From positions 18,306-82,305 of the forward strand of contig JBAQGA010000189.1 of assembly GCA_049287565.1 (NCBI GenBank): 64,000 nt of DNA, read 5' to 3'. The position numbers were made by a program, and so were the translations under genes. The first letter of the stretch is position 1, and each line of letters begins with the position of its first letter. Of this stretch, positions 7,821 through 16,095 are shown piece by piece. The notes beneath the pieces are model-generated. The model made no database searches. It was not told the origin of the DNA and saw nothing but the letters and a program-made list of their open reading frames with translations. This DNA comes from UBA8522 sp049287565. Lineage in GTDB: Bacteria > Acidobacteriota > Aminicenantia > Aminicenantales > UBA8522.

Positions 7821-9371
7821 ATGGCCTTCATCAGCATTTTTAACGATGTCCTGGGGCCGGTGATGCGGGGGCCGTCGAGCTCCCATACGGCCGGATCCTA
7901 TCGCCTCGGCCGGATCGCCCGGTCCCTGCTCGGGGAAGAGCCGGTTTCGGCCGTTTTCACTTTCGACCCGGATGGCTCTTATGCCCGGACCTACAGAGAG
8001 CAGGGCGCCGATCTCGGATTCGCGGCCGGCCTCCAGGGGTGGCCGATTACAGATGAGCGCTTTCCACAGGCCCTCGAATCGGCCGCCCGGGCGGGGATGA
8101 AGATCGAGTTCCGGACGAATCCTCTTCCTCTGGCCGATCATCCCAACACGGTCGAGATCAAACTCGTTGGGCGCCGGGGAAGACGGCTCAGGACGATCGG
8201 CCAATCAGTCGGCGGCGGTCTGGTCGTCGTGCGGCGGCTCGATGGCTGGGAAGTCGAAATAACGGGAAAAACCCATGATGTTCTGGTGATGTGTAAAGCT
8301 GCCGCCGTCCCCCGCTTGAAGGCGCCGGCCGGGCAGATGAAATCGCCTCCGAACGGAGTCATAGAGGTCATCCGCGGTGACAGGGCTCTGGTCCATTTCC
8401 AGAGTGCAGACGCCCTCGGCGAAGAGGACCTCGAAAGACTCCGCTCCCTGGACGGCGTTCAAGATATCCGGGCAGTCTCGCCCGTCTTCCATGTCCAGCG
8501 CGGCGGACCCCTCTTTTCCAGTGCCAAAGAGATACTCTCCCTGGCCGCGAGCCGCCGGGTCAGGCTCGGAAGATTGGCCCTGGCGTATGAGTCTCGTCTT
8601 CTCGGGCTCTCTGAAAAAGAGGCCAAGGAGGAGATGTTGAGACGTTGGGATATCATGGCCGCCGCGATCCGGAGCGGGCTCGGCGACCAGGACGTGAAGA
8701 TGAAACTCCTCCGGCCGTCAGCGGCCGGGATCTTCAAAGTGGAAGCCGAGGGGCGGCTGGCCCTCGGCGGCCCGGCGACCCGGGCGGCGGCCCGGGCGAT
8801 GGCCGTTCTTCACGTGAGCAACAGCGGGGGGGTGGTCTGCGCCGCGCCGACCGGAGCTTCATCCGGCGTCATCCCCGGTGTCATGGCCACGCTGATTGAG
8901 ACAAAGAAACTGTCATCTGAACAAATCGCCCTGGCCCTTTTTGCAGCCTCGGCCGTCGGCCTGGTCATTGCCCGTCGGGCGACCTTCGCTGCCGAGGTGG
9001 CCGGCTGCCAGGTGGAGATCGGGGCGGCCGGCGCGATGGCCGCGGCCGCAGCCGTTGAGGCGATCGGCGGTTCCACCGAACTGGCCCTAGACGCAGCGGC
9101 CATCTCGCTCCAGAACAGCATGGGATCGGTCTGCGACCTGGTGCAAGGCCTCTGTGAGATTCCCTGCCATACCCGTAACGCCGCTGCGGCCGCGGGTGCG
9201 CTGGTCTGCGCCGACCTGGTCCTCGGCGGGTACGTCAACCCGGTTCCTTTGGATGAGACCGTGGATGCAGTTTTCGCCGTCGGGAAAATGCTGCCCCGGG
9301 AACTGAGATGCACCTCGCTCGGGGGCTTGGCCGTGACTCCTTCGGCGCGGTGCCTGGCGCACCGGAAATGA
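7821..9371 (+). CDS. sdaA: L-serine ammonia-lyase (L-serine dehydratase), iron-sulfur dependent, single chain
   Basis: 516 residues, combining the beta (about 1-160) and alpha (about 215-500) domains in one polypeptide, as in Escherichia coli SdaA. The beta-domain motif GPSSSHTAG is at the N-terminus; the alpha domain shows CAAPTGASSGVIPG, GCQVEIGAAGAM and CDLVQGLCEIPC, which supply the cysteines and binding loops of the 4Fe-4S centre. It deaminates L-serine to pyruvate and ammonia. The ATG at 7821 has AAAGAGG five bases upstream and is preferred over an in-frame GTG at 7803. The gene stands alone after a 253-base region with leader structure. Confidence 0.92.
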   Translation: MAFISIFNDVLGPVMRGPSSSHTAGSYRLGRIARSLLGEEPVSAVFTFDPDGSYARTYREQGADLGFAAGLQGWPITDERFPQALESAARAGMKIEFRTNPLPLADHPNTVEIKLVGRRGRRLRTIGQSVGGGLVVVRRLDGWEVEITGKTHDVLVMCKAAAVPRLKAPAGQMKSPPNGVIEVIRGDRALVHFQSADALGEEDLERLRSLDGVQDIRAVSPVFHVQRGGPLFSSAKEILSLAASRRVRLGRLALAYESRLLGLSEKEAKEEMLRRWDIMAAAIRSGLGDQDVKMKLLRPSAAGIFKVEAEGRLALGGPATRAAARAMAVLHVSNSGGVVCAAPTGASSGVIPGVMATLIETKKLSSEQIALALFAASAVGLVIARRATFAAEVAGCQVEIGAAGAMAAAAAVEAIGGSTELALDAAAISLQNSMGSVCDLVQGLCEIPCHTRNAAAAAGALVCADLVLGGYVNPVPLDETVDAVFAVGKMLPRELRCTSLGGLAVTPSARCLAHRK

Positions 9372-9398
9372 TCAACCGCTGAGCTCGGCTGCGGACTT

Positions 9399-10220
9399 CT
9401 AGCTGGTTCCTTTCTCCCGCCTCAACTTCTCCCGGGCTTCGGCGAACATCGGCTCGGCGTAGTCAGACGGCCAGGTGCGGTCCTCGAAACTCCGTTTCTC
9501 GATCAGCGTCAAGAAGCCCTTGAACTCCACGAAGTACGAACCATAGATGTGAAAGCTGTCCACGAGGTCGGCATAGCGGCCGACACGCACGGGACGGCCG
9601 GTCTTTTCCGCGATCCTTCCGGCGATGACGCGCTGCAGGTCGGTCAGGGCAAAGACATTCATGTAGGCCGCCTTGTAGGCGTCTCGCGAACGCCAGTGGG
9701 TATTCATGTTGAGGACGAGGCCATCCTTCTCGTCCGGAAGCAGCCGGCACCAGACCCGCTGCAGGCAGGGCGGGTCGTAGGTCGGGGGGTCATGCTTGGG
9801 GTTCCAGGTGATGGCCTGGGCCCGGCGGGAATGCCCCGCCTGGCTGAGTTTCTTGACGATATAGTTGACCTGGTCGATAACCGTGCCTTCGATCTCGTAG
9901 GCGAACAGGCGCTTGTGGTAAGTGTATGTCCACTTGCCTTCTTCCGGCGCGATCCAGTGGTCATGGACGCCGTCGACGACCTCCTGCCGATAGATCTCGA
10001 GGTCCTCCAGGCCGCCCGGGAAGGCGCGGTGGATGCGCGGCTCCAGGAAGGGGTCTTCCACCACCCACATCATCGTGCAGTCTTTGCTCGGCGGGTCGCC
10101 CGGCTTGTCGTATTCGGTCTCGATGGCCACCCCTTTCTCCCAGCAGGCCAGGACGGCCTTCTCCCAGGCTTCGGGCAAGGTCTTTCCGTGGACACAGAGC
10201 GTTGGAATCAGCCCTTGCAT
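9399..10220 (-). CDS. ThyA-family thymidylate synthase-like protein
   Basis: 273 residues with a recognisable but divergent ThyA fold. Residues corresponding to the dUMP site are visible: SRRAQAITWNP (the paired arginines), PPCLQR (nucleophilic Cys), HWRSRDAYKAAYMNVFAL (Arg, Ser, Asp and the dUMP-selecting Asn), and DSFHIYGSY (His and Tyr). The Asn rather than Asp argues for dUMP over dCMP. The N-terminal 60 residues differ from classical ThyA. It follows the small membrane protein gene by 7 bases. Since a tandem ThyX is also encoded at 48.6 kb, this protein could be a second thymidylate synthase or a nucleotide-modifying relative. Activity is not assured. Confidence 0.75.
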   Translation of the reverse strand: MQGLIPTLCVHGKTLPEAWEKAVLACWEKGVAIETEYDKPGDPPSKDCTMMWVVEDPFLEPRIHRAFPGGLEDLEIYRQEVVDGVHDHWIAPEEGKWTYTYHKRLFAYEIEGTVIDQVNYIVKKLSQAGHSRRAQAITWNPKHDPPTYDPPCLQRVWCRLLPDEKDGLVLNMNTHWRSRDAYKAAYMNVFALTDLQRVIAGRIAEKTGRPVRVGRYADLVDSFHIYGSYFVEFKGFLTLIEKRSFEDRTWPSDYAEPMFAEAREKLRREKGTS

Positions 10221-10227
10221 CGGAACC

Positions 10228-10572
10228 TCACTTCTTCAGGAAAGCAGACACGAGGACCACGACTCCCACGGCGATCAGGATGAGCGGCCACCACTCCATG
10301 AACCCGATGAGATAAGAACCGCCGATGATCGCCAGGATGAGGCCGGCGGTGAGCCGTCCGCTGATCCCGCGCCGGCCTTCAGCCGAGAAAGCCCGGAGGA
10401 GCGCTTCGAGCAGGAATATCCCGCCCAATCCCACCAAAAAATAAGCCCACCAGTCCGCCCAGGAGATGCGGTCCATTTCGGTCAGGAGAAAGAGGACGCC
10501 GAGAAGGATTAAGATAAGGCCACCCGCTATTTTGGGATGATAATCCTGTTTTGTTTTGATATTTTCGTTCAT
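10228..10572 (-). CDS. Small membrane protein, LiaI/LiaF transmembrane-like
   Basis: 114 residues with about four hydrophobic segments in two pairs (residues 14-32, 42-60, 75-90, 94-111), the second pair rich in Trp and Gly. The layout resembles the N-terminal transmembrane region of LiaF-like and DUF5668 proteins. It has a good ribosome site (GGGAGAGACGGG) and sits between gdhA and the thyA-like gene on the same strand. Function unknown. Confidence 0.6.
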   Translation of the reverse strand: MNENIKTKQDYHPKIAGGLILILLGVLFLLTEMDRISWADWWAYFLVGLGGIFLLEALLRAFSAEGRRGISGRLTAGLILAIIGGSYLIGFMEWWPLILIAVGVVVLVSAFLKK

Positions 10573-10640
10573 CCCGTCTCTCCCGTTTTGAGTTGAGATT
10601 ATCCTCCTATATCATAGCCGCCGCACCCGGTCAATGAGGC

Positions 10641-10681
10641 GGGAAAAAGGAGGGGGAGAAAAGAAAGGGGAGGGGGAGGGA
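10641..10681. repeat. 41-base homopurine tract with mirror symmetry
   Basis: All 41 bases on the plus strand are purines. Ten-base arms at 10649-10658 and 10670-10679 are exact mirror images of each other (not inverted repeats), separated by 11 bases, which is the geometry expected for intramolecular triplex DNA. It lies between gdhA and the small membrane gene, in a position where it could terminate or impede transcription. Confidence 0.7.
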
Positions 10682-10728
10682 CATAGCCCCGGCCCCCTCC
10701 GGTCTTTTTGATAGGAAGGAATTCCAGC

Positions 10729-12027
10729 TCAGGCTGCCCGCCCCAGGGCGGTCAGCGATTCCGCCACCCGGCCGACGCCCAGGATATAGGCGGCCTCCCT
10801 CATGGTGACGTTGTGTTTTTCCATCACGGCCACGACCTCCCAGAAAGCCTTTTTCATCTTTTTTTCGGTCTTTTCCCGGATCTCTTCCTCGGAAAAGAAG
10901 TAGCGCTGCAGGTCCTGCACCCACTCCAAGTAGGAAACGGTGACCCCGCCAGCGTTGGCCAGGATATCCGGGGCGACGAGGACCTTCCTCTCTTTCAGGA
11001 TCTCGTCCGCCTCCAGGGTCGTCGGGCCGTTGGCGCCCTCGAGGACGATCTTGGCCTTGACCGTATCGGCATTGTCCCGGTGGATCTGCCCTTCCACGGC
11101 GGCCGGGATGAGGATGTCACAGGCGAAGGCGATGACGCCGTCGTTGTCGATCGGCTCGGTGCCGGGGAAATTGACGACGCTCCCCGTCTGGAGAACTTGC
11201 TTCTCCAGGGCGAACGGGTCGATCCCTTGGTCGCAGCGGATGCCGCCGAACATGTCTGTGACGGCGACGATCCGGCAGCCGGCCCGGTGGACCAGCTTGG
11301 CGATCGATGAGCCGACGTTGCCGAACCCGAGGATGGCCACCGTCTTTCCGGCAAGCGGGGTATCCAGGTGCCGGCAGGCTTCCTCCAGGACGAAAAACAG
11401 TCCGGTTCCGGTGGCCATCGCCCGGCCCAGAGAACCCCAGAGATTGACGGGCTTGCCGGTGACAACGGCGGGCTCCAGGTATCCTTGGCCCTGGCTGTAG
11501 GCGTCGGCAATCCAGGCCATTGTCTGGGCGTTGGTGAACATGTCCGGCGCCGGGATATCCAAGTAAGGGCCGATGAAGTCCCTGATGGCGAAGATGTATT
11601 CTTTGGTCATCTTCTTGAGCTCGTTTTCCGACATCTTCAGCGGGTCGCAAATAATGGCCCCTTTGCCTCCTCCGAAGGGAAGATCGAGGACCGCGCATTT
11701 CCAGGTCATCCAGGAGGCCAAAGCCTTGCATTCGCTCAGCGACGCCTTCGGGCTGTAGCGGATGCCGCCCTTGGCCGGTCCGCGGACCCTGGAATGCTGG
11801 ACCCGGAAGCCGGTGAAGGTCTCGGCCACCCCGCTGTCGAGGGTGATGGCCAGATGGACCGTCAGTTCCCGCTCGGGATGCTTGAGCCTCTGATAGACCC
11901 AGGGATCGAGGTCGAGGAAATTGGCGGCTTGCTCGAACTGGAGAGTCGCCTCCAGGAACGGGTCATATTCCTTTTCTCTTAATTCCGGAAGAGGGCTGAT
12001 GTACCTGATCTTGGCTTCGTCTTTCAT
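10729..12027 (-). CDS. gdhA: Glutamate dehydrogenase, Glu/Leu/Phe/Val family
   Basis: 432 residues, the length of hexameric bacterial GDH. The N-terminal domain contains the substrate motif GPAKGGIRY and PFGGGKGAI with the catalytic lysines, then SECKALASWMTWKCAVLDLP; the C-terminal Rossmann domain has AILGFGNVGSSIAKL. The last part, including EGANGPTT and NAGGVTVSYLEW, is also diagnostic. It interconverts glutamate with 2-oxoglutarate and ammonia. It lies 13 bases after a small co-directional gene under a sigma-54 promoter, which suggests nitrogen-status control. Cofactor preference was not determined. Confidence 0.94.
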   Translation of the reverse strand: MKDEAKIRYISPLPELREKEYDPFLEATLQFEQAANFLDLDPWVYQRLKHPERELTVHLAITLDSGVAETFTGFRVQHSRVRGPAKGGIRYSPKASLSECKALASWMTWKCAVLDLPFGGGKGAIICDPLKMSENELKKMTKEYIFAIRDFIGPYLDIPAPDMFTNAQTMAWIADAYSQGQGYLEPAVVTGKPVNLWGSLGRAMATGTGLFFVLEEACRHLDTPLAGKTVAILGFGNVGSSIAKLVHRAGCRIVAVTDMFGGIRCDQGIDPFALEKQVLQTGSVVNFPGTEPIDNDGVIAFACDILIPAAVEGQIHRDNADTVKAKIVLEGANGPTTLEADEILKERKVLVAPDILANAGGVTVSYLEWVQDLQRYFFSEEEIREKTEKKMKKAFWEVVAVMEKHNVTMREAAYILGVGRVAESLTALGRAA

Positions 12028-12040
12028 CGTCGTTCCCCCC

Positions 12041-12301
12041 TCAGTCGATTTCCTTGACCAGCAGCTTCAACAGCCGGTCATAACCCGATTTCTGGAATTG
12101 CAGGATGGGCACTTTTTTGCCATGATGATAGAGGTATTTGCCCTCGAGCCGGACTCTTTTTTTCGTCTTCGGATTTCGGGCGGCGATCTTGTGGACATCG
12201 GGCCAGGGGATGATTTCCGCCAGCTGGTCTTCGGCCGCCTCGGGAAGGGATTCTTCCCGGATGTCCTTGACGGCGCTGCCGGATTTTGAATGATTGCTCA
12301 T
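12041..12301 (-). CDS. Small hypothetical protein co-transcribed with glutamate dehydrogenase
   Basis: 86 residues, starting at the ATG at 12301, which has a perfect AAGGAGGT six to seven bases upstream; an upstream start at 12331 would read through the promoter. The N-terminal half is polar and acidic, the C-terminal half basic with the segment RLEGKYLYHHGKKVPILQFQ. No signal peptide or membrane segment. It is the first gene after the sigma-54 promoter and lies 13 bases before gdhA, so a role in nitrogen metabolism or in modulating GDH is plausible, but no family is recognised. Confidence 0.75.
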   Translation of the reverse strand: MSNHSKSGSAVKDIREESLPEAAEDQLAEIIPWPDVHKIAARNPKTKKRVRLEGKYLYHHGKKVPILQFQKSGYDRLLKLLVKEID

Positions 12302-12334
12302 ATCGACCTCCTTATTAGAGCAGGCCAACATTAA

Positions 12335-12350
12335 AGCAATTCCCGTGCCA
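12335..12350 (-). promoter_or_regulatory. Sigma-54 (-24/-12) promoter of the gdh operon
   Basis: Reading on the minus strand, TGGCACG, four bases, then TTGCT. This matches the RpoN consensus TGGCACG-N4-TTGCW at every specified position, with the invariant GG and GC at the correct 12-base offset. The predicted start is near 12324, giving a 23-base leader with a perfect Shine-Dalgarno before the gene at 12301. Such promoters require an activator ATPase, and an NtrC-type regulator gene ends 100 bases upstream. Confidence 0.85.
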
Positions 12351-12399
12351 GAAGCTAAATTATTGATATGAAATAATATATGCTAAAAATAGATGAAGG

Positions 12400-12426
12400 A
12401 TATTGCGTTTTGCGCTATTGCAATAT
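12400..12426. promoter_or_regulatory. Candidate activator binding site: ATATTGC inverted repeat
   Basis: ATATTGC at 12400-12406 and GCAATAT at 12420-12426 form an inverted repeat with a 13-base spacer; the right part also contains the 10-base palindrome TATTGCAATA (12416-12425), and a further TTGC lies between. The centre is about 89 bases upstream of the predicted sigma-54 start site, a normal enhancer distance. The adjacent NtrC-type regulator is the obvious candidate to bind here. Confidence 0.6.
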
Positions 12427-12453
12427 GCAGTGATACTCCCCTGAGTCCGGACT

Positions 12454-13827
12454 TTATTGCTTTTCCCAGGCCTTGATTTTCCGGAAGAGGGAGGAAGGAT
12501 GAATCCCCAGCACCTTGGCAGCCTGCGATCTGTTCTGGTTAACAGCTGCCAAAACTTTCTTGATATAGGCTTTCTCTAGTTTCTCTAAAGTCGGGAGCGA
12601 GTCGACAGGAACGATATCCTCGAACCCGGGGGAGTCGGGTATCTCCCGATATTCTCTGATTTCCGAGGGGAGATAGTTATACCGGACCTCCTCATCGGTA
12701 TAGAGGGAGAGGACCCTTTCGATGATATTGCGGAGCTCCCGGGCATTGCCCGGCCAGGGATAAGCGAGGACGGCCTTGGCGGCTTCTTGGGAGATCCCTT
12801 TGTAGGCTCGTTTCAGCTCCTGGTTGAGCTCGCGGATGAACTGAAGGGCCAGGGGGACGATATCCTCCTGGCGCTCCCGCAGCGGTGGGATGACGATGGG
12901 CACGACATTCAGCCTGTAGAACAGATCGGAGCGGAATTTGCCGCTCTCCGTGGCCTTGGCCAGGTCTATGTTCGTGGCGGCGATGACGCGGATGTTGACC
13001 TTGATCGGCTGGGTCCCTCCGAGGCGGTTGAACGTCCCTTCCTCCAACACCCGGAGCAGCTTGGCCTGGAGGTTGAACGACATATCCGCGATCTCGTCGA
13101 AGAAGATCGTCCCCTCGTCGCCCCTTTCCAGGAGCCCGATCTTCCTTTTGCGGGCATCGGTGAAAGCTCCGGCCTCGTAGCCGAACAGTTCACTCTCCAA
13201 GAGGTTCTCCGGAATGGCGGCGCAGTTGATCTCGACGATCGGCTTTTCCGCCCGCGGGCTGTGATAATGGACGGCCTTGGCCAGGAGCTCTTTTCCCGTC
13301 CCGCTCTCTCCCTGGAGGAGAACGGTCGTCCTATCGGCGGTGGCGACCCGTTTGGCCAGGCTGATGACCTCTTTCATTTTCCTGCTCTCGGCGATGATCC
13401 TTCCGAAGTAGTAGCGGCCCTTCTCCGATTCGAGATGCTCCAGGACCCGGATGCGGAGAGCCAGTGTTTCCAAGGCGCGATGGATAGTGTGCTTCAGGTC
13501 GCTAATCCGGAACGGCTTCAGCAGATAGTCATAGGCGCCGAGCTTCATCGATTCGACCGCCTTTTCCAGGATCTCATAGGCGCTCATCATGATGACGATC
13601 GTCTCCCGGTCGATGTCCTTGACGCGGCGCAAGACCTCGGTTCCCGAGATACCGGGGAGCATCAGGTCGAGAAGGATGAGCTGGGGCTTGTAGCGGACGA
13701 CCATCTCCAGGGCCGCTTCCCCGGAATCGGCGACCAGGACCTCGTAATCCTCTTTCTCCAGCGCCTTCTTGAGGTTGTTCAGGGTCAGGATCTCGTCGTC
13801 GACGATCAGGATGGAGAACGTGCTCAA
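12454..13827 (-). CDS. NtrC-family sigma-54-dependent response regulator
   Basis: 457 residues: receiver domain (1-120, phospho-acceptor Asp54 in LLDLMLPG), AAA+ domain (about 143-375; Walker A GESGTGKE at 173-180, Walker B IFFDEIAD), and a C-terminal Fis-type helix-turn-helix (QAAKVLGIHPSSLFRKIK). The sigma-54 contact loop reads GAFTDA (220-225) instead of the common GAFTGA; the essential Thr is kept. It overlaps the sensor kinase gene by 4 bases and lies directly upstream of a sigma-54 promoter, so it very probably activates the gdh operon in response to the kinase. The signal is unknown. Confidence 0.92.
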   Translation of the reverse strand: MSTFSILIVDDEILTLNNLKKALEKEDYEVLVADSGEAALEMVVRYKPQLILLDLMLPGISGTEVLRRVKDIDRETIVIMMSAYEILEKAVESMKLGAYDYLLKPFRISDLKHTIHRALETLALRIRVLEHLESEKGRYYFGRIIAESRKMKEVISLAKRVATADRTTVLLQGESGTGKELLAKAVHYHSPRAEKPIVEINCAAIPENLLESELFGYEAGAFTDARKRKIGLLERGDEGTIFFDEIADMSFNLQAKLLRVLEEGTFNRLGGTQPIKVNIRVIAATNIDLAKATESGKFRSDLFYRLNVVPIVIPPLRERQEDIVPLALQFIRELNQELKRAYKGISQEAAKAVLAYPWPGNARELRNIIERVLSLYTDEEVRYNYLPSEIREYREIPDSPGFEDIVPVDSLPTLEKLEKAYIKKVLAAVNQNRSQAAKVLGIHPSSLFRKIKAWEKQ

Positions 13828-15971
13828 GAGATCACCTCCTCATCCTTGAGAGACACCCGGCCTTTCTGACGGATGGGCAGGAGGATGGAGAACGTCGCGC
13901 CTTTTCCCGCCTCGCTCCGGACGGAGATCTCTCCGTCATGGTTCTTGATATACCTCAGGCTGATGCTCAGGCCGAGCCCGGTGCCCTGGCTCTTCTTGGT
14001 GGTGAAGAAGGGATCGAAGATCTTCTTCAAATTCTCCGGGGGGATGCCGATGCCGGTGTCGCTGATCTGGATCTGGATCCGATCCTGAAACTTGACCTTG
14101 GAGGTCTCCGCATTGAGTTCGCCGCCCCCGGACATGGACTGAGCGGCGTTGATGAATATATTGGTCAGGACCTGGCGGATCTGGTTGAGGTCGGCGGTGA
14201 CCTGGGGAAGACCTGCGGGAAGGACCTTCTCGATCCGGACGTTGCGGAAGATCGGCTGATGGCCGAGGAAGGACAGCGTGTCTTCGACGAGCTGGTTGAT
14301 ATTGATCTTGGTGAACTGCGGGGGTGTCGGCCGGGCGAAATTGAGAAGACCCCGGATCGTCTCGGAGATCCGATAGACATTCTCCAACACCACCTCGATC
14401 TCCTGCTTTTTGGCGGCTCCGGAGGTCTCATCCCGGAGGATTTCAAGATAGGAGGATATGCCCAGGAGCGGGTTGTTGATCTCGTGTGCCGCCCCGAGTG
14501 CCAGTTGGCTGAGGGCGGAAAGTTTTTCATAATCGGCCAGCTGGTGATGGAGCTTTTCGCGTTCAGTGACGTCCTCTATCAGGATGCTCACGCCGACTAT
14601 CTGGCCGCGGGCATCCTCGACGGGGAAGAACGAAAGATTGAAGAACTCCTCGCCGCGCCGGCGGTCGATCCGCTTCTTATCGATCCGATTGGGCCGGCCG
14701 CTGAGGATCGTCTTGTCGAACGCCAGTTCGATGTCCTTATCGTTGAGCCAAGGCAGGGTCTGGAAGATGTTCTCGCCTTTCTTGAGTTCCGGCAGGTTGA
14801 AGAGCTGGCGGATTTCCTTGTTGAAATGAGTAATCCGACCGGAGGAGTCTAGACCGACGACGCCCAGGAAGATGCTGTCCACAAGGTTGGTGATATACTC
14901 CTCCGAGAGGCGGAGCTCCTCGGCCAGGAGCTCGCTCTCCTTCGCCCTTCTCTGGAGTTCGATGTTCATTACGTCCACTTCTTTTTTTTTCCCCCGGGCC
15001 TCTTCCAGGGCCCGGCGGAGGTCGGTGGTCAGTCGACGGAGGAGAGATGTCGTCCGCCTCGAGTTGAGGGTGGAGATAAAGACGAGAAGGACGAAGAACG
15101 GCAGGAAAAGGTAAAGGATGATCCGGTTGACCTGCCGGAGGGGCAGGAGGGCTTCTTTAAGGTCTATTTCCGAGACAAGGTAGTCGGTGGAGCCCGGAAT
15201 CTTAGCATAGGCGCAGAGCACGCGCTGGCCGCGATAGTCGGTGTGCGTCTTAACCCCTTTCAGGCCCTCATGGGGATTCCCCTCTTTCTCCAGAAATCCC
15301 TTGTCGATGAGCGGGCGTCCGCCCAGCTTTGTTGGAGAAAGAAATATTCCCCGGTCGTCCGTCAGGAAGAGTTCGCTCGTTTCTCCGATCCTCAGGTCGA
15401 AAAGCAGGCCGTAGTAGCTCGGGAGGTCCAATCCGGCGGCAACAACTCCTACGATCTTGTCGTTGCGGTTGATCAGAGGGACGGAGAGGATCATGACGCT
15501 CGAGCCGACGATTTCCGAAAAGAAGATCCCCGAATTGAAGAACCTCCCTGCCCGGGAGGCCCGGAAGTATTCCCGGTCGGCGATCGTCCCGGATAGGTCG
15601 GTGTTGAGAGAGAGGATGATGCGGCCTTCCAGGTTGGTGACGAGGATGAAGTCATACCATTTCATAGCGGCGAGGCGGGAGGCCAGAACCGGAGTCAGGC
15701 GCGGGACGTCCTCGGGGCCGTCGATGTCGAAATGGGAGAACGACTTCAGGTCGGTCTCGCGGTCCTGGAGAAAAACGGTGATGGTCTTGATGTTCTCGGC
15801 GACCGTCGCGGCCAAGCGGTCGTAGATCTGTCTCTTGATCAGGGACGAAACTTCGTAGTTGACGGCCAGGTAGAGAAGGAGGAACGGGCTGACGAAGAGG
15901 AGGATGGTCAGCAGGGTGTTCCTCGAGGTCAGCTTCCGGTAGTTCGTTTCTTCGTGGGCTTGAACCTTCAT
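13824..15971 (-). CDS. Membrane sensor histidine kinase (Cache-PAS-HisKA-HATPase)
   Basis: 715 residues. Two transmembrane segments (about 18-38 and 283-303) flank a 240-residue periplasmic Cache-type sensor; a cytoplasmic coiled coil, a PAS domain (about 355-472), a HisKA domain with phospho-acceptor His496 in GAAHEINNPL, and a HATPase domain with DTGIGIP and GTGLGLS follow. It partners the NtrC-type regulator whose gene overlaps it by 4 bases. The periplasmic Cache domain suggests sensing of a small extracellular ligand such as an amino acid or organic acid, which would fit control of glutamate dehydrogenase; the ligand is inference. Confidence 0.9.
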   Translation of the reverse strand: MKVQAHEETNYRKLTSRNTLLTILLFVSPFLLLYLAVNYEVSSLIKRQIYDRLAATVAENIKTITVFLQDRETDLKSFSHFDIDGPEDVPRLTPVLASRLAAMKWYDFILVTNLEGRIILSLNTDLSGTIADREYFRASRAGRFFNSGIFFSEIVGSSVMILSVPLINRNDKIVGVVAAGLDLPSYYGLLFDLRIGETSELFLTDDRGIFLSPTKLGGRPLIDKGFLEKEGNPHEGLKGVKTHTDYRGQRVLCAYAKIPGSTDYLVSEIDLKEALLPLRQVNRIILYLFLPFFVLLVFISTLNSRRTTSLLRRLTTDLRRALEEARGKKKEVDVMNIELQRRAKESELLAEELRLSEEYITNLVDSIFLGVVGLDSSGRITHFNKEIRQLFNLPELKKGENIFQTLPWLNDKDIELAFDKTILSGRPNRIDKKRIDRRRGEEFFNLSFFPVEDARGQIVGVSILIEDVTEREKLHHQLADYEKLSALSQLALGAAHEINNPLLGISSYLEILRDETSGAAKKQEIEVVLENVYRISETIRGLLNFARPTPPQFTKININQLVEDTLSFLGHQPIFRNVRIEKVLPAGLPQVTADLNQIRQVLTNIFINAAQSMSGGGELNAETSKVKFQDRIQIQISDTGIGIPPENLKKIFDPFFTTKKSQGTGLGLSISLRYIKNHDGEISVRSEAGKGATFSILLPIRQKGRVSLKDEEVIS

Positions 15972-15982
15972 TTGGTCGACGG

Positions 15983-15994
15983 CCCCGCGCGGGG
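15983..15994. repeat. 12-base perfect palindrome in the kinase leader
   Basis: CCCCGCGCGGGG is self-complementary over all 12 bases and lies just upstream of the histidine kinase start codon, close to the start site predicted from the -10 at 16002-16007. It could be an operator or a leader hairpin, or simply reflect high GC. Confidence 0.4.
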
Positions 15995-16001
15995 AAGTCC
16001 C

Positions 16002-16029
16002 ATTTTATCAGAACCGGAACAAAATGTAA
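16002..16029 (-). promoter_or_regulatory. Candidate promoter of the sensor kinase operon
   Basis: On the minus strand, TTACAT (16029-16024), 16 bases, then TAAAAT (16007-16002), the latter preceded by TG one base away as in an extended -10. Predicted start near 15995. It diverges from the promoter of the UbiA-family gene on the plus strand. Confidence 0.4.
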
Positions 16030-16051
16030 TGGTCTTGACCGGTCGCGGATA

Positions 16052-16081
16052 TTGCCATAGCCGGGCTTATTAGTATAGAAT
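16052..16081 (+). promoter_or_regulatory. Candidate promoter of the UbiA-family gene
   Basis: TTGCCA (16052-16057) and TAGAAT (16076-16081) with an 18-base spacer, each matching sigma-70 consensus at five of six positions. Predicted start about eight bases before the ATG at 16096, so the leader would be too short for a Shine-Dalgarno. Confidence 0.45.
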
Positions 16082-16095
16082 AGGGCCAATTCGCC

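Noticed and set aside
12787..13869. 360-residue open frame opposite the NtrC-type regulator
   Set aside because: Shadow of a well-supported regulator gene.
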